From Deltaproteobacteria bacterium (lineage in GTDB: Bacteria; Desulfobacterota; Desulfobulbia; Desulfobulbales; SURF-16), in assembly GCA_029939635.1 (NCBI GenBank), contig JAOZSN010000148.1, forward strand, positions 1-7,099: a DNA stretch of 7,099 nucleotides, in the 5' to 3' direction. Under the pieces are notes generated by a model, which saw only the letters and a program-made list of their open reading frames with translations, was not told the origin of the DNA and ran no database searches. Shown in pieces: positions 5,691 through 7,099 of this stretch (positions are counted from its first letter, which is position 1; each line of letters starts with the position of its first letter). A program made the translations under genes and the position numbers.

Positions 5691-5710
5691 TGTGAACCAC
5701 CTGGTTCACA
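5691..5710. promoter_or_regulatory. Perfect 9-bp dyad, candidate regulator binding site
   Basis: TGTGAACCA, CC, TGGTTCACA is an exact inverted repeat of 18 bases around a 2-bp centre. It lies about 230 bp before the repeat-gene start and about 150 bp before the candidate promoter, the usual distance for an enhancer site of an NtrC-type activator. Related half-sites GTGAATC occur at 5612-5618 and 5651-5657. Binding by the adjacent regulator is inference. Confidence 0.5.
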
Positions 5711-5993
5711 TTTTTCGACTCGCTGCCAGATTACACTTCCCAGCACACTTGGCCGCCGATGACTAGCTATAAAGCAACAGCCGTGCCAAACGCAACACAA
5801 ATACACGTTACGACCTTTTTTCAAAGAGATAACCAAGACAGAAAATCGAAACAAACAAAACAACAACAAAAACCTTCAGAATAGGGTCTCAAACCTCCTA
5901 CACTTGTCCCAAAACCGTACATCAACTATCGACAAACCCCATAACCTCTTAAAATAACACATAAAACAAAAAAGACGAAGAGTGTATGACCAC

Positions 5994-6029
5994 CGGACAG
6001 CCAACCAGACCGCCATTGGCTGCTGTCCG
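5994..6029 (-). terminator. Dyad behind the regulator gene, possible transcript end
   Basis: CGGACAG and CTGTCCG pair over 7 bp, extended after a 3-nt bulge by CCAA with TTGG. On the minus strand it lies 57 bp past the regulator stop. No T-tract follows directly; the first T-run is about 20 nt further on (5968-5973). It is therefore a poor intrinsic terminator and could be another protein site. Confidence 0.35.
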
Positions 6030-6086
6030 ATTTTCAAACAAAACAGCCTGTAGTAAGACTGAAAAGTATCTTTTCCCAGCGAACCG

Positions 6087-7099
6087 TTATTTGGGCTGTG
6101 CAGAAATATCGTATTTCTTTAATTTCTGATAAAATGTCGATCGGGCAATACCCAACATTTTAGCAGCATCAGAGATATTCCACCGGCCACGCACTAAGGC
6201 AGCTTCAATCTGCTGCTTCTCCATCTCTTCAAGGGTAGGAAAGGACTCAAAGGATGGAGACTCTTCATCCTGACAGAACTGCTCCCCCACCAAGGCAAGC
6301 TGTTGCATAGTTATCTTCCTGCCTCGCGACTGGACTGCCATGCGCAAAACAGTATTACGTAACTCCCTGACATTTCCTGGCCATTGGTACGACATCAAGG
6401 CAACCAAAACCCTGTCGGCAACGGCAGGAACCTTCCAATTATATTCATCAGCAAATCTCTCCAAAAAGTAATGAACCAATGGCTCAACATCTTCTTTGCG
6501 TTCCCTCAAAGGCGGCACCCTTAAGGTGAAACAGGCCAGACGCTGAAACAAATCATCTCGAAACTCTTTGGCGCTGATCATGGTGGGCAGATCACGGTTG
6601 GTGGCTGCCACCACCCTTGTATCCATTTTTTTTACCTGGGAATCACCAAGGCGAGTGACCTCACCATTTTCAAGGAAACGCAATAATTTAGGCTGTAGGG
6701 AAAGCTGCATATCCCCCACCTCATCAAGAAAGATGGTGCCATTATGAGCCATCTCGAGCTTACCAGGCTTATTGACTGCCTCATGATAGGCACCCTTCAC
6801 CGAACCAAACAACTCACTTTCAAAAATACCTTCAGGTATGGCCGAACAGTTTAAGGTTATATAGCCACCTTTGCGCCCCGAAAATTTATGGAGGGCCGAA
6901 GCCACCAATTCCTTACCACAGCCAGGCTCACCAAAAATCAACACAGGTACATTAATGGGAGCAATAGTGCGAATATCCTCAAAGAGACGAACCATCTTTT
7001 CACTACGCAGTATGGTTTTATCCTGTACCGCCAGTCGTGTTTTCACCTCCTCCCTCTCCACCTGCAAAATCATATTATTACGAATATTATGAAGAAAGT
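6087..7099 (-). CDS. NtrC-type AAA+ enhancer-binding regulator, 5' end cut by window edge
   Basis: The frame is open to the right edge (reading FLHNIRNN before the first ATG at 7073), so the N-terminal sensory domain probably lies outside. Numbering from that ATG, the AAA+ core has Walker A GEPGCGKE (48-55), Walker B GTIFLDEVGD (112-121), sensor I VVAATNRD, the arginine-finger segment FRDDLFQRL (171-179), PPLRERKEDV and the sensor II region WPGNVREL (231-238). A Fis-type helix-turn-helix ends the protein (about 286-322: IEAALVRGRWNISDAAKMLGIARSTFYQKLKK). These proteins remodel sigma-54 RNA polymerase using ATP. The sigma-54-contacting loop, normally GAFTGA, reads GAYHEA here (94-99), and the following stretch to KPG is about one residue shorter. 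It is the only regulator in the window and sits upstream, in the same direction, of the fibre cluster, so it is the best candidate for its control. The family call is firm; the target is inference. Confidence 0.9.
   Translation of the reverse strand, partial: FLHNIRNNMILQVEREEVKTRLAVQDKTILRSEKMVRLFEDIRTIAPINVPVLIFGEPGCGKELVASALHKFSGRKGGYITLNCSAIPEGIFESELFGSVKGAYHEAVNKPGKLEMAHNGTIFLDEVGDMQLSLQPKLLRFLENGEVTRLGDSQVKKMDTRVVAATNRDLPTMISAKEFRDDLFQRLACFTLRVPPLRERKEDVEPLVHYFLERFADEYNWKVPAVADRVLVALMSYQWPGNVRELRNTVLRMAVQSRGRKITMQQLALVGEQFCQDEESPSFESFPTLEEMEKQQIEAALVRGRWNISDAAKMLGIARSTFYQKLKKYDISAQPK

Larger units (their letters stand above)
5464..6086. other. Gene-free control region between regulator and fibre cluster
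   Basis: No convincing coding sequence is seen on either strand in these 623 bases. The only open frame of note (5666-5869, minus) starts with TTG, has no Shine-Dalgarno and an unlikely Cys/Arg-rich composition. The region contains the candidate promoter, abutting palindromes, a 20-bp dyad with related half-sites, a pyrimidine-rich run at 5631-5649, an A-rich stretch (5840-5975) and the dyad behind the regulator gene. The length is unusual for this compact cluster and suits multi-site regulation. Confidence 0.6.

Noticed and set aside
5666..5869. Minus-strand 67-codon open frame in the control region
   Set aside because: TTG start, no ribosome-binding site, Cys/Arg-rich composition and no recognisable motif. 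It lies over the candidate operator dyad.
5464..6086. Search for a cyclic-di-GMP riboswitch or other known leader RNA
   Set aside because: No conserved core of a riboswitch I know could be seen on the minus strand before the repeat gene.

Overview
The window reads as accessory chromosome from a Gram-negative bacterium. Most predicted products have export signals, one is a lipoprotein, and one is an outer-membrane secretin of the CsgG type. Overall style (moderate GC, bacterial enhancer-binding regulator, FecR, LPP20 and DUF2807 families together) suggests a sulfate-reducer-like deltaproteobacterium (Desulfobacterota). That placement is a judgement from protein style, not a database result. 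Every convincing gene lies on the minus strand, so transcription runs from high to low coordinates.

Layout, in transcription order. At 7099-6087 is the 3' part of an NtrC-type AAA+ enhancer-binding regulator, cut by the right edge. Its sigma-54-contacting loop is unusual: GAYHEA in place of GAFTGA. From 6086 to 5464 is a 620-bp gene-free control region with a perfect 9-bp dyad, three GTGAAYC half-sites about 40 bp apart, a run of abutting palindromes and a candidate promoter. At 5463-4639 is a secreted protein of seven 36-residue repeats, almost free of acidic and aromatic residues. A strong intrinsic terminator (4615-4582) follows it directly. Next come a small exported protein sharing a repeat-like motif (4552-4223), a CsgG/HfaB-like lipoprotein with an added peptidoglycan-binding-like segment and a Gln/Ala/Pro-rich tail (4160-2820), a small exported protein (2762-2454), a tandem LPP20-domain exported protein (2388-1657), and a small membrane-anchored protein (1569-1267). 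After a 130-170 bp gap come a DUF2807 beta-solenoid protein (1096-425) and, overlapping its end, a FecR-domain protein (434-1) that runs off the left edge.

Together the central genes look like an undescribed relative of the curli (type VIII) or Hfa holdfast-anchor systems: a dedicated outer-membrane channel, an abundant repetitive surface fibre subunit, a minor subunit with a related motif, and small periplasmic accessory proteins. No CsgE, CsgF or CsgA homologue with the classical Q/N curlin repeat is recognisable. The terminator just after the major-subunit gene would give many more transcripts for the fibre than for the channel. The adjacent regulator and dyad suggest local control. All functional statements about the system as a whole are inference from domain content and gene order.
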